Shown piece after piece: positions 1 through 15,000 of a DNA stretch of 64,000 nt. Source of the stretch: Wuchereria bancrofti. Lineage: Eukaryota; Nematoda; Chromadorea; Rhabditida; Onchocercidae. The stretch lies in contig SSBO01000001.1 of assembly GCA_005281725.1 (NCBI GenBank), positions 12,133,475 to 12,197,474 of the forward strand, given 5' to 3'. The translations under genes were made by a program, and so were the position numbers. Below the pieces are notes generated by a model. The model ran no database searches, was not told the DNA's origin, and was given only the letters and a program-made list of their open reading frames with translations. Position 1 is the stretch's first letter. Each line of letters starts with the position of its first letter.

Positions 1-3000
1 TAATTGTGGAAGGTCATTCGGAGATAACCCTAAAAAGTCATCAATACGCAGCAGAAACATCAACAACAACAACAACAACAACAATAAATCCGGTAAGTAA
101 ATTAATTTACAAAAAATGGTTTCATTGATGGAATAATTAATGTTCTTAATAATCATTCTTATTTGTTTCATTTTTTTTTCTCAGTTTAAATTATTCAAAC
201 TTTTCTGGACAATCTTAAATGTAATTTTCTTCCATTTCCATATCATTTCATTCATTGATATCAAATTTTAGAAGTAGTTTTTTAGTAGGAAAACTAATTA
301 ATAATACATCATAATGATTATCGTATTATATCATAATGAGTAATTATCATTATTCCTGATTTTTTTTAAAAACTATCTAAAAATTTTCATTTTTTTTTTT
401 TTTGATCCTATCATTCTTCATTATCGAATTTGAATTGCTTATCATCAAATTGAATCTTTCCGCACTATTTATGACAGTGAAATAAAATGCTAGCGATTTT
501 GAAAGTTTTATAAATTTATTGTAGCTAAAAAGTAGTAAATTTATTATTTGTCCTATAACGCTAACGATAAGATTTAAATATTGAATGATAATAATTAATA
601 ATTAATAACAATAATAGTAATAATAATAATAATAAATTAAAACGGAATAAAATAAATTGTTGCTATGCACAAATATGTTGATTTACTTCTTATCACACTT
701 ACTTCATCTTCAAATCCTACTAATATCAAAAGTTATTTTCATTAATATCGAAATTGAATTGTAAGTGATATCAATTAAAATTGAATGAAATTGATTTTTT
801 TTTGCCCATAGTTAGATTAAGCGATGAAATAATTGTGGAATAATAACTTCATTTAATAATAACGTCCTTTAAATTATTACTATCAATTCTTCAATATTAA
901 AATGTTAAATTCAATTACCAATAATAGCGATCTGATCTCACACATTGATTATTTTCTAATACTAAGCAAACAACTAATTCAATCGTTTTTTTTTTTTATT
1001 TCAAAAATTTCTTTTTATGCGTATTCGATGAAAAGTTAATACTAAACTGGAATATATCAACAAAAATTGTTGTTTATTTTTACTTTCTTTCATTTATCCT
1101 TTTTTCTTTATGTAAAATTTATTTATTGCACACCTGTACAACACATTGCTAAATACGATGAACAGAAACTAGTTTGATGCACTGTTATCCGATTTCAATT
1201 AATAGTTTGTGAATTCATTCCGTATATTTACTGAAAATTCAATAATATCACATGCAGAAATGTTCTCTCTTTTTTTTTCTCTCTCTTTCTTTATTTCATT
1301 ACAATTTCGATGAGCTAATTTTTATCCTTTTAAATTTTATTATTTTTTTTGCGCAATCTTAAATTAAATTCTGATACATTAAACAAATGGTTTCCATTTG
1401 AATTTCAATTAAATTACCATCTGTGCAAAATCATTTCAGAAGAAAAATGCAATAATTTTCCTCATTTTTATTCTAATTTATCAGCTAATACTTGAATACT
1501 TGTCCATTCTTTTCCACTACTGATAATCTTGACAAAATTGTCATCAATTATCACAAAGAAATTTCATGGATCAGTAATATGATACTGAAATAGAAAAACT
1601 GGATTTTAATCTTTATTTGCTTCTAAAAATTTCAGTCAAATTCAATTCATCGTAAATTCCAGATTGAGAAATTTAATCTCAAATTCCACTACGATATATC
1701 CTTTTAAATTTATATCAATTAACGATGTTTGTGCATTGATACAACGAACAATAAAAATTTGATAGGAAATCTTTTTCCTAACATTATACCCTTCACTTTC
1801 CACGTCATCCGTCATTTTCATCGTCATTTTCATCCTTCATTCTCACTCATTTTCCACGTCATCCGTCATTCTCATCCTTCATTCTCACTCATTTTCCACG
1901 TCATCCGTCATTCTCATCCTTCATTCTCACTCATTTTCCACGTCATCCGTCATTCTCATCCTTCATTCTCACTCATTTTCCACGTCATCCGTCATTCTCA
2001 TCCTTCATTCTCACTCACTTTCCACGTCATCCGTCATTCTCATCCTTCATTCTCACTCATTTTCCACGTCATCCGTCATTCTCATCCTTCATTCTCACTC
2101 ATTTTCCACGTCATCCGTCATTCTCATCCTTCATTCTCACTCATTTTCCACGTCATCCGTCATTCTCATCCTTCATTCTCACTCACTTTCCACGTCATCC
2201 GTCATTCTCATCCTTCATTCTCACTCACTTTCCACGTCATCCGTCATTCTCATCCTTCATTCTCACTCATTTTCCACGTCATCCGTCATTCTCATCCTTC
2301 ATTCTCACTCATTTTCCACGTCATCCGTCATTCTCATCCTTCATTCTCACTCATTTTCCACGTGATCCGTCATTCTCATCCTTCATTCTCACTCACTTTC
2401 CACGTCATCCGTCATTCTCATCCTTCATTCTCACTCACTTTCCACGTCATCCGTCATTCTCATCCTTCATTCTCACTCATTTTCCACGTCATCCGTCATT
2501 CTCATCCTTCATTCTCACTCATTTTCCACGTCATCCGTATTACTTAATTTCACATCCTTTAACTTTCATCTTATCAGTCGGTTCATTTTCAATGATTTTT
2601 TTAATAAATTATTCAATTACTTTATTGAAAAGAAAAATTCACAAAGTTTTGTTGAATTTTTAAGTCTAACGATCAAGTGTAATGTTATATTAATGTTGAC
2701 AAATCTTTATCATCATTGTCAGTTAACAATTTGATTTGATAATGAATCATTTGGATGTAAACTTGATTTTGATTTTCGAAATGTTTTTTTTTCTTTTTTT
2801 TGGGGGGAGAGGGGAGGGGGGGGGGGGATTTCACGTTTGTATCGATTTCAATAAAAAATTGCTATTAACTTAAATTGAATCATAAAAATGTTAGATTGAA
2901 ATTTCGATGAAGCTGTCACTTTTTTCCTCTACCATAGTTTTCTTATCCTTTTGCTTATTTGAATTTCTATAAGTTCACTTCATATTGATTAATTTATTTA

Positions 3001-6000
3001 ATTTTAAGTCAAATACTGCTATAAAATAAAATATAGTTTTTTAATTGATACCATTTTTAATTGTTGATGTCAATTTTCTTTTTATCTGGAAATTATCAAT
3101 TTTTGTAATTTTTTTTTCTTGTAATTAGTATTAAAAAGAAATTTTCAGTGGTTGAATGGAAACAATTACTACTTTGGAGGTGTTTTTTCAAAAAATAAGT
3201 TACACCATCAAAATATTTCAATACATGATAATGATATGAGGTAATTAATTTGATAACTAATTTATTTTTTCTCTTTTCTTTCTTTAGAAAAAAAGAAAAA
3301 GATTAAATATATAAATTTATTGTTGAAATAATCTTTTCTTTATTTTAATTATGATAGTAGTAATCTATCATTTCTAATTTTTTCATTACTTTTTTTTTTA
3401 CACTATTTCAATATTCGTTATTTTTTCCTCCTTTTTTTTTATTCTGTATAATTTAAATGAAAAATTAATTTAAGAAGAAATTACTACCATAATTAAAATT
3501 TTTACAAATCTTTTTTTTAGGCTTTCAAAATCAGAAATTTTTCATCCAAATGAGCACGATGAAATAAAATCTAAAATAATCGTAGCACCAAAAGCGATTA
3601 CTCATTATGAACATCTGCCTAAACCATTGTCACGTACACGGAGTGCATTTCAAATTTCACTACAATCATCTGTTCCATCAACATCATCATCATCATCAAC
3701 AACAACAACAACATCGTCATCAATATCATCATCAACAACAACAACAACATCGTCATCAATATCATCATCAACATTAGCAGTATCATCAGTTGCGGAAATG
3801 TACAGTACGATACAAAAACGAATTCCATTCAAAAAAAATATGGTAAGATTGCCGTTGAATGCAAAAAAAAAAAAATGAAATAAATAAGTAATAGATTAAT
3901 GGAATAATGGAAATTATTTAATTCAAATCAATTTCTCATAGTTATATAGCGAATTAATTATATGTATAAGCAATGATTATTTTTACTCAAAATTGATATA
4001 ATTGAAAAAAATTTCAATGAAATATCATATAGTTTTCATATAACTGCTGATAGTAGTAGTACTGATAATAGTACTTTTAAAGTAGTAATACTGATAATAG
4101 TAGTATTGATTAGTACTTTTAATAGTAGTAATACTTATAGTAGTAGTAGCAATAATAAAATACGAAACTAAGAAATATCAATTAACGCAAAAAAGACAAG
4201 CGAATAGTTTGCTTTTAGAATATTATTCAAATGTTACTACTACTTCTTCATAGTATAAAATAAATCTTTTTTTGAATATTTTAAATATTGTCAAATTTTT
4301 TATAAAAAATTTATTCGTAAATTTTACAATTTTATTTTTAGGAACAATGACACATAGTTGACAATCGAAATCTCATCTTACATTTCAAATTATTATTTTA
4401 ATCTTTTTTTTTAGGGAGGTGGGGAGGGGAGTATTAATTTTTTAATAACGTTTCAAATATTTCATAGATTGAGATGAAAAACTTACAGTTAATAATGACG
4501 AATTTAACGAAGAAAAAAGCACGCTTTTTTGAAATTCACTTTTTTTTCTTTTTTTTTTTGCAAAAAGAAAAATGAAAATTTGAGACCAAAATCTCATCTC
4601 TGTTGCAAATGATTTATGATTTGATTATTCTTTGTTTTTTTTTTAAGCCAATTTTTCCACTTACAAATTGCTCACAAATTGGAAATAGTTTTTAAATTAT
4701 CAGTTGGAACAAACTTTTTTGTCTCAAATCGGAAAAATTTTCCAAACTATTTCTAATATGAAATAAAGTAATTAAAAGATGAATGTAAGTATAACTTTGC
4801 TAAGTATCATTTAAGTTTATTATAATAGTTTATAGTGAAGAAAAGCATAGAAATATGCTAATGTACCAGAAAACTTAATGCTAGTAATTAATATAATATC
4901 AAAAAAGAAAGCGTTAAAAATGTAAGCGAAAAAAAAAAGAAAAAAGATTAGCTATAATCAAAAATGAATTTGACGGATTTATGAAAAAAAAAAATGATTT
5001 AATATTTAAAAATGGAATTTCTTGTTTTCTTCAAAAATTTAAATTAATTTTTTTAAATTTTAATTCCATCAATTTTAGGAAAATATGAGAAATGTTTACG
5101 ATATCGAGCATAACGAGCAGTTTAAATATTATCCTGATCAAAGCAAAAACACCAGTAAGCAATAAAAAAAAATTTTTTTTTTTTTTATTTAGAACATTTA
5201 AAAGGAAAAAATAATTTTATAAATTTAATAGCTATTGTTTTCTTCAAACATAACCAATTCCTGTCCTATTTTCGCGTTTTCATGTCCCAATTTTCTTTTT
5301 TCATAAAAACTTGATGGATTTTTTTTTTTGTTGATTAAAATTTAAAGATGTTTGATGGTTTTTCCAGATATGATCAGTACTTTTTCTTGTCCACAAAAAT
5401 TTTTTAATCGACATGTCAAACGACAAGCATCATTTTTAGCTGCTGTTTCAGCGAATAATTCTCATCGTTGTAAAGGTGATAAGAACACTTATAAAATTGG
5501 TTTATATCATTGTTTTAAAATTTATAAATCTTTTCCTAATCTCTTATGTTCATTTATTTCTTAATTGTTAGTTGTGTTAATTATCAATTCGTTAATATTT
5601 AATTGTTAATTAGTAAAGATTATACCTACAAACCACTTGTCATTTCTTTACAAAAAAAAAATAATTTATTAAAAACAGAACAAATCATCAGTGATTGATA
5701 AGAAATAAATTTATTGCTTTATTGTTATAGTAATATATAACTTATTGTTATAGAAATTATTACATTTTCAAAAATTCAAAAATTACAGAAATTTAGTTAG
5801 AAAAATTATATTATTTGTAGTTCATAATGCTTTGAATTTTATCATTATTATTCATAATTGAATAAAAATTTTGATAAGTATTAACATGTATTTCTTAAAA
5901 ATTTCAAAAAAAAAAAAAACTCTTTTCTTTACGTAAAAAATTTGTGTAAACTTTTTATTACACAATAATTTTTGATCAAAAATTTAAAAATCAATTTAAT

Positions 6001-9000
6001 TTATCACATCTTCATACTAACAAATGTCTCTTTCAGACATAAGATCCATTTCCACTTGTGATTTACAATCAGATGTAAACTCTTCAAAGGAATCGCTTAA
6101 ATGGCAAAATACTGATAATATCACTCATTTAACTCCATATCACACCAATACAATGATAAGATCAAATGAATCATCTCTAATACCACCACCCAAACATACT
6201 TCTTCAATTAGCAATGAATTCAAAAATTATTCTAATATTTCACAGCATTCATCATATTATGTAAGTAATTCAATAAGTGATGTGTCACTTTTGAAGTGAC
6301 AGTTTTTTTTTTGTTTACTTAACAACTAAATTATCATTTATATCACTTATTTCTATTTATTTTGTTTAAATGTAAAGTTAATTTGTGTTCTTTCAGATTT
6401 TAATATATTTAAACACTCTTTTTTTTTGCAAAATTTAAATATCATTTAACAAGTTATATTGCTTATCAAAAAATAAAAATATAGTATTGATTATTTTACA
6501 AATTCTTTTCAGATTTCTCCAGAAAATAATTTCCGGAATGGTATTCGATGTAATAATTTATTGGATCAGAAAGAGCAGAATGTTAAAAAATTTTTAAATA
6601 TTCCAAAAATTTCATCATCTGATCCTGCTTCAAATATACGACGACAATATCAGAGTGATAATGAAAGCAAAAATTCAACTACAACAAAGCTAACAAATTT
6701 AATGAATAAATCGAAGATTGATAACATATCACTGTTAAGCGGCAATTCTTTTAAAATTAATCCTACTGCAAGCGCAACTGATCGTATTAATGGCGTAAAA
6801 TGTGCAACAACAAATATTTCAAGCAAAAAACAATTTTCTTCTACTAATCAAAACTCAACATTTTTGCATGGTTTGTTTAGTTTTTTTCTTTTTGTTCAAA
6901 ATTTTTTCGTTTCTTAAAAAATTTGCACAAATTTCTTGAAGAGAGAGAGAGAGAGAAAGAAAATTTATAAATGATAAATTAAGATTATTTGAAATGAAAT
7001 AATTTTTGCAAAATGATATTCTCTTTTATATTGTTTATTATTCTTTTTTTCTCTTTTTTTTTAAAAAAAAAAAAGATTTATCTTGTAACAGAAATTTTTT
7101 AATTATTAGAAGGTATTATCAGTTTGCAAATTTCTTCCTTTCTCAATTTTGTTTTTTTTTTTTTTTTCCAAATGATAATAATATTTTCTGGAAAAGATTA
7201 AATATTTTTTGAAAAATTTTCCATTTCTTCCTAATAATTTTGGAAAGTTTTCATGCTGATGTTTAGAAGAAGGATTTAAGACTTTTTTGAAAAAAAAAAG
7301 TCTTTCTAAAAAAACGGTCAATGCAGAAAGTGGTGAATTAAATTTGTCTAGTTATATGCAGAAAATATTAAAATTTTATTCATGAAATATTTTACTGAAA
7401 AATATTAACAATAAAAAATTTCATCCTTCATAAAAGTTTTTCTTTTTTTTTTCTCAATTTTAACTAACATAAAAATTCGTAATAACCAAAAAAAGAAGAA
7501 TTTGGTAGAAGTATGAATCATTGCAATAAATATGCAATTTCAAAAAAAAAAAAAATCATTTTTTGTTCACTATAAAAAAAAAAGAAAGAAAAAAAGGAAA
7601 AGGTAATAATAATTTTCAAGGCTAACAATTATTTTTCGTCTGATAGATTAATGGGTTGAAAATTATGCGAAAATATCCCATCATTTGTTGTATATTTTTT
7701 GCGCACATTCTATTTTGAAGCACAAATTTTAAGTATACTTAACATGATGATACGATCTCTTTTTATTTTTCACTTTCATATAAGTTCTTTTTTCTCTTTC
7801 TCTTCCACTTTCCCTCTCTTTCAAAAATTCATTAATAAAAAAGAGATGATAAAAAAATTACTGTTATGATATGACTCATTTCATTATTAGAAATAAAGCG
7901 AAGATGGTCAAACCAATTATGGGCCCTCTGTCTTATCATAATTATCAATAATGAAAAATAAAATAAAGAAAAATAATATATGATTTATTAAAGAATGTCG
8001 AAAATTTTCTTTTAGATTAAATTCAAGAAAAATTTGTGAAAATATTTTAAAAATTTTATCAAAAAAATTTTATCATTTCATTTTGTGAAATGAAAAGTGA
8101 TTTGTTTAGATGCATAAAGTTAATTAGTCACTAATTACTATTAGCTGGTTATTAATTACGATTAATTATCGTTACAATTATAATCAATCATTTTTTATTA
8201 GATTAATTAAATTTTTTCTTAAAATTTTGTCCAATTAATTATATTGATAACATTAATGTAATTTGTAGTGTAAAGCAATGATCAAGAATAAATAAATCGG
8301 TTAGAATTAAAATTAACAAATCATTTTATCTAATTATTGGACGAATTCTTAATTACTGGAATTAATTTGATTGATTGCTTGATTGATAATAGTTTCATAA
8401 ATTAATCCGAGAAAAAAATTCTGAATAATTTGATTACATTAATTAACTGTCATATACATTCATTCTTACTATCCTATTAAATGAAAACATAATTTGAATT
8501 TTCTAATTTAGCTAATTTTATTAGTGAACAAATGGATTAGCTTCAAGTAAAAATTTAAAATCGAAATAATCAACGAAATGAATTAAAATTGTTACATAAC
8601 AACATAACAATTTATTTCTATCATTTTTATATTTTCCTCAATTTTTCTTTAGGTTTTTGCTTATTCAATAGCATTTGTCATTTTTTAGCATTTCTTATTT
8701 CAATTTCTCATTTCAAATTACACTAAGTGATATTTAAATGATAACAGTAATAATTTGTGATAATTATGAATGTTCTTTGCCTTTCTACTTTCTTAATTTT
8801 TTTCCTTCTAGATTTTTTCTCTATTTTATCAAATGTATTTCATTACGCTATTCAAACTTTAATTTTAATTTTAAATAAGCATGAAAAATTGATGAAATCA
8901 TACCTAGTTTACTTACGAAGTAACTTTAATACATTACTGATATTGTTTTAAAGCATTCCAAATTCCTACCTAAACTTAAATCATATATATGTTAACTTTG

Positions 9001-12000
9001 TAATTTATTACGTTAATTAATTTAGTAAATCTATATAGCTATACTTATTAACTTACAGTATGCTTGAATATTACGGTATAACTTACAGTACAGGTGCAGA
9101 TGATACATAGAGCTTATTGAAATTAGAAATTAAGTTTGGTAATTTAAACATTATCAGTTTTCTATTATTAAATATAAGGAACTTTTCCGGACTTGTTCTA
9201 TTTTCAAAATTTCAAATATGGCCAATTTATATAATTAATTATGAAGTATCTATAATTGCTAAAATTTTTATTTTATTATTGAATGAATATTAAATTGTAA
9301 TGAGCTCTCTCTCTCATTACAACCATTTTAATTTCATTCTTTCTAAGAATAATCGATAATTCAAAAATTTTGATCAAAAATTTGATGTAGAAATGATGTT
9401 TTTTTTTTTCTTTTTTTTAATGGTAGATAATTTGATAGTATTAGATGGCGACATTCTGATAACTTTATCTCTTTCATACATATCACTGCGTGATATTTAT
9501 ATATATTTGCTTTCATTAAAAAAAAAAAAGAAAAAAAGCGCTAAAATATTTGGCGCAATATATCACTTGAATAAAATACATTTACAAATCGTATACGATT
9601 GCTACAAATCTTTTCCAAAAAAGTCGTATCATATCATTATCATTAAATTATTCCATTCAATTCATCAATTTGTTTTTAGAAAAATATTAAAATAATTCAT
9701 TCATTTATTATCCTTTAAAATTCTTTATTACATTCAAATTATTTTATACCATAAAAATTACTTTTAATTTTGGCAACTATCATCACATGAAATGAAATTA
9801 TGTTATTGATGCATTTATGAAATATTAAAATATAACAAATATTAGATATCATTGTTATCATTATCATTATCCATCATTCCTATAATTAATATTGTTGTTA
9901 CTGTTGTTTTGTTTGTTTGTTTTTTCAGTTAATTTTATTTTCAATATTAATTTTTAACAAAATTTTGTTTTATTTTCAGTTAATGCAAAAAATTTGTTGC
10001 CTACGATAAAAACAGAAAATACAGATTATCTTATTAAAAATCATCTTCCGCAATCAAAATCGATGGAAATATGTACAAAATATGGTAAGTATATTTGTTA
10101 GAGTTATTACTCATCGTTAGAATTTTTACTTATTATCAATCTTTTAAAAGATGTTTATTGGTATATTTCAAATATTTCCTTGCTTATCTGTTTACTAATC
10201 ATTGTTCTTCTGAAAGAGAGAGAGGGAGAGAGAGAGAGAAAGGGAGATTGTAATTGATGAAATCAAAAGTTTAGACAATAGAAGAGGATTGTTTCTTGAC
10301 ATGAAGCATTTATTGTGTTATTGGTATGAAAGGATAAATTTAAGATAGCTTAAAAGTCTCAGATTTTCCATTCCCAAAAGGAATTTCAAAATTTTCGAAC
10401 TTTATAATTTATCAAAATAGAAATGTCATTGGCATTGATTTTTCGACAATTTTAGCTGCTTGAACATTGTACTACTTTGTGCCATTGAATGCAATCGAGA
10501 AAGATTTCTAATCACTGCAACATTACTTTCTCTTTTTCCCTTTCTCTCTCTCTCTCTCCACCTCTTTCCTTTTTCTTTTATTTATTTTTTAATATCATTT
10601 TAATAATATCCTCTAGTATTTACTATGTTTTACTATTTGTAAATAAAATGGACATTAATTAATTAATTAACTAACTGGTATAGAAGGAAGCTTATGAGAG
10701 AATGAAGAAATTATTATTGAAAAACTATTAAATTTTCATTCTTCATATTTAATCTTAGCATATATTTTAATCTTAGCAGTATTAAATATCATCTTTAAGT
10801 ATTTAATACATTTCAATTTTTATATGAAACGCTTTGCTACTTATATAACTATAATATAGCTTTGCAGAAGTATGAATTTGATAAGTTAACAAGATATTTT
10901 ATCATTAATTAAATATTATTTCTTCAAATATTCCATTTTTTGGTGATACTTTTTTATTTTTTATCATCAATCATCGATAATACTTTTTCTACTCTAAAAA
11001 AATTTTTTTAAATTTATTCAAAATTTGAAATCTTGCTTCCTGGGTAGATTCTTTCTTAGGTTTCTTCCTTAAATAGGAAAATTTTAATTAATAGTAATTA
11101 AAATATCGTCATAATAATCAGCTAAAACTGTTTTTTTTTTCTTCCTTCCTTTTTATTTATCAGATCTATTTATTGTAATTAATTTCAGTGATTATTTTTC
11201 TCACTTACTTTTAATGATATGATGACTCTTTTGAGAAACTTTTTGTTTATAGTGTTGAATCTGAAAAAAAAAAGTACAATAAAGGAAATCATTTGAATGA
11301 TTCTAGAGATCATTGAGGTCATTGAAATGAAGTACAGAAATAATGATAAGAATATTTCAAACTTGATAAGAATATGGGATGCATATTTGAGAAGTGTTTT
11401 TAACATGATTAGCATTTTGTTTATTGATTCTGATCGTAACATAATGTTTTTTATAAATTAAATTATGCTTATCACTAAATAACAGCTGCGCTTATTAGCT
11501 AATTGTAAACAACTTTAAAATTATTCTCACTTATGAATGGTTAATTTATTGTTTTTTCATTGATATTAATAAAATACTCAATTACCTTAATAAACAATTA
11601 TATTTTCATTTGAGTAAATATAATTATTACTTATGTGAAAATATAAAAACAATTAAATTATGAGCAATTATAATTATTATTGCAAAAATAAAAGCAAAAA
11701 AAAATCTTTTACATGAATAAGCTTTGAGATAGAAATCTTTTTTTTTTTAACTTTTGCTTTTTCTTCAAATTCACATTTTTTTCCTTTTGATTGAGTACGA
11801 ATTTAAGTTTAAACAAAATGACTAATTTAGTTTCCTATCATTTCATTTGTTATTTGTTTAAAGAAACAAAATTATTGCCATTCTTTACTCTTTTTCCTTT
11901 TTTCCTAACACAGTGCATTGATCATTAATTTATTTAGGTTTTCTTTTTGTTTTCTTTTTTGAAGAGAGATTAGTACTCATATTTAAAAAAAAAAAGATTT

Positions 12001-15000
12001 TTAATTTTTCAATTTTAATCATAACAAAAAAAAAATGTTATGAGAATGAGGAAAGTGAAAGAAAGAACGAAAGAAAATGTATGCTTATTTTTTCTTTTTT
12101 GCAATAATTTCAAAATTATTTGTTATTCATTCTATTTGATTCATTAAAATATATGTGTTGTTATCAATTAAAATTTAAAATTTAACAAATTGGTCGAAAG
12201 TTGTAAAATAATTTGAAAAAAAAAAACGATGTAAAATAAGTTTAAAAATGAAATGAAATGCATCATAAACTATAATCATTTCGTTATATTTAAGAATTTT
12301 CAAATTATTTGAAATATTTTATTGTCCTTTTTTTTTTCTTTTATATGATTTTTTTTTCATTTATGTTTTTATCATATCATTGCAAATTAATTACTGCTAG
12401 TATTTTACATAATAATAACAGTTATGTAATTCAAATTCAATTAGTCATATTAAAAATAAAAATAATTGTAGTATCTGTGCATGCGCAAATGAAAAAACAT
12501 TTTGCGCATATTGTGGGAAGAGAGAATAAATAATGAATAGATTAGGTGAAGCTATTCTGAATGAAAAAGTCATACGATGGATTTTTTTTTTTTTTTTAAA
12601 CTAGTCAAAGTAAGCAGAGCTATTAAGCATAACAAATTTACAGTTTTGGAATGGGAAAGCAAAAAAAAAAAAGGTTAAGGATTGATAGGGCTATGAATGA
12701 AGTTAGTTTGATTTAATTTAGCTTACAGATTGGATAGAACGGAATGATTTGTTAGCTAAACTAATTTTCAGCTAGTCTAAATTTTCTTTTTCATTCATTC
12801 TTTTGGCGTTTAAAAAATTTCACTAAATATGCTTATCATTACTGATTACATATTTCTCTCATTCTATTTGTTTTTTTCTTTTTTTTCTCATCATATCATT
12901 AATTAATTTCAATTAATTAATTCAAAACTGGAAGTTCTTAATAAAATCATTGTTTCTTTGAATTTTTTATTCATTTTTCATTTTTCCTTTTTTGCCGAAA
13001 CTCAATTTCGTACGTTTGGAATGCAAATTATTAAAATAATTGTGTTTATTTATTTATTTTTTGTTTTCAACTAGAAAAATTTGTGTAAAGAATAAGTAAA
13101 AAATAGCTTTTTTTATATGAAAATCAAAATAAATTTTTGAAGGAGAAATTTCGACAAACGAAAAGGTTGAAAGAGATTAGAAGATGTAAATGCCGATTTC
13201 GGAATACCATTTATTATGGGATTCCTTATTTCTTTTGGTTATTTAATCTTTATCTTCTGTCGTCCAGTTTAACTTTTTTCCAACTGGATTTTTTTTTTTC
13301 TGAAAATTTTCGTTCTAAATATTTTTTATTGTAATTGATGAAAGTTGTTACTTTATAATTAGTATTTTCTTAAAGGAAAGATAGAGAATGATATAAAATG
13401 ATAATAATAATAATAATAAGAATAATAACAATAATAATAATAATGGTGATAACAGTAACAATAATTAGTAATGATAATGATTAATAATAATAATTGATAA
13501 TAATAACATAATAGTAGTAATAATAGTATAATAATATTAATAATAATAATAATAAATCATGATAATAATAATAATAGTTAATAAATAACAATAATAATAA
13601 TAATAATAATAAGTAATCATAAAGCAACGGTGGAGAATGACAATAACAACAGGTGGTAGTAAATTGAAATGATAATAAGAGAAAGAATTGTGATTGTGAT
13701 GAAAGGAAAGCTTTATTTATTTACACAGCGCTTCTACATTAATGTTGTGCTTTGTTTTGGATGACCTTTGTTGTTGTGAAGAGAGAAATGATTTGATGCC
13801 AGATGAAGTGAAGATGAAGAAGGAAGAATTGTAAGCTACAGGTGGTCATTTCATATTTCTAAGTTTAGCAATAGCATCTAGTCATTAGACTACATCCATC
13901 TTTTAAAAGAGCTTTTTTTTTTTCATCCTGTTATCAACAAATTTGTAAATATTTTCATTAATAAATATTTCTATCAAATGTGACATAAATATTACAAACT
14001 TCTTCATCATGTCTAATCCAATTCTTTGATATTTTGAATTTTGATGAATTGAAATTGTATAGTTTATGAGAAAAACTAAAAGTGCTATTCGAGATTTTGT
14101 AATTAAAGTAAAATCACTAATATTTGTTACGAAATATTGTATGAAAAAAAAAATAAACGATAATGTTAGTGGTAATATTTTCATTAATAGCAAGAGGTGG
14201 AGAAAGATGAGAAAAATGAAGAGATGAAAATTGAATTTCTTTGAAAAATTTTTAGGTTAAATTAGAGGGATGGAACTTTTTTAGAAGATAAAGTTTCAAA
14301 ATTTTTAAATCAAATGGAGAAATATCTGATGGAAAAGTGTTTATAAAAGAGATCGTTGGGTTAAATTAAACCAGATGATAAATAATTATCACTTCAACGA
14401 ATTATCAAATTATCATTGCAATCAGTTTAGATTAATTCAAGATGATAATATCTTTCCTTCTTCTTACTATAAATCCTCCTTTTCCATTTTTATACATTTG
14501 CTAAATATCATTTATCGAATTCTGCTTCACAATTGATGCTTATCTTCATTTCGCATCACTAATAGTGAGATAGAATTTTGGCGGTTACAAATTATTTAAA
14601 TATTTTGCGCTTTTATAAACATTTTATTTCACTTTTTTTTCGGATTTAAATTTAATTTCTTTTAAGTTTGCTTTTAAAATTTTATCTGATCCTTTTTTTT
14701 TTTTTGTTATTTTACATAATAATGTTAATGAAAGTGATAAGCATGATAATGCTTAGCTTATCCAATCTTTCATAAATTATAAATGTCATTTTTGACATTG
14801 CTAAAATTTCCACTCTTTTAACCCCGTTACTTTTCAAAATTAGATATATTCTTGAGCAAATATATTTCATTGAACCTCGTCGGTGCTATTTTCTTCTTCT
14901 AATCGACCCATTTATCTTATTTCATAAAATATGTTCAAATGGATAATCTTTAGGAAATTGCAATTGCTTTCATTTCTTTCTTTCTTGTTCTAATATTATT

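Larger units (their letters stand above)
93..3534 (+). other. RhoGAP intron 1
   Basis: A/T-rich non-coding DNA. It contains the minisatellite (1796-2538) and a G-rich tract at 2802-2827 directly after a T run. No other coding signal was seen, although the phase mismatch at exon 2 leaves room for one missed exon. Confidence 0.7.

Noticed and set aside
1729..2547. Open frame of 272 codons across the minisatellite
   Set aside because: All plus frames are open because the pyrimidine-rich 42-bp unit has no stop. The frame begins at a TTG, not an ATG, and no splice site links it to the host gene.
3619..3832. Minus-strand Met/Leu- and Asp/Val-rich frames opposite exon 2
   Set aside because: Antisense shadows of the Ser/Thr-encoding TCA/ACA repeats in the real exon.
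9393..9695. Phe/Ile/Lys-rich 100-codon frame
   Set aside because: Driven by T and A runs in intron 6; no splice phase fit or recognisable motif.
13620..13890. Mixed-composition patch in intron 7, considered as a small RNA gene
   Set aside because: No box C/D, H/ACA or tRNA pattern could be identified by eye and no reading frame is convincing.
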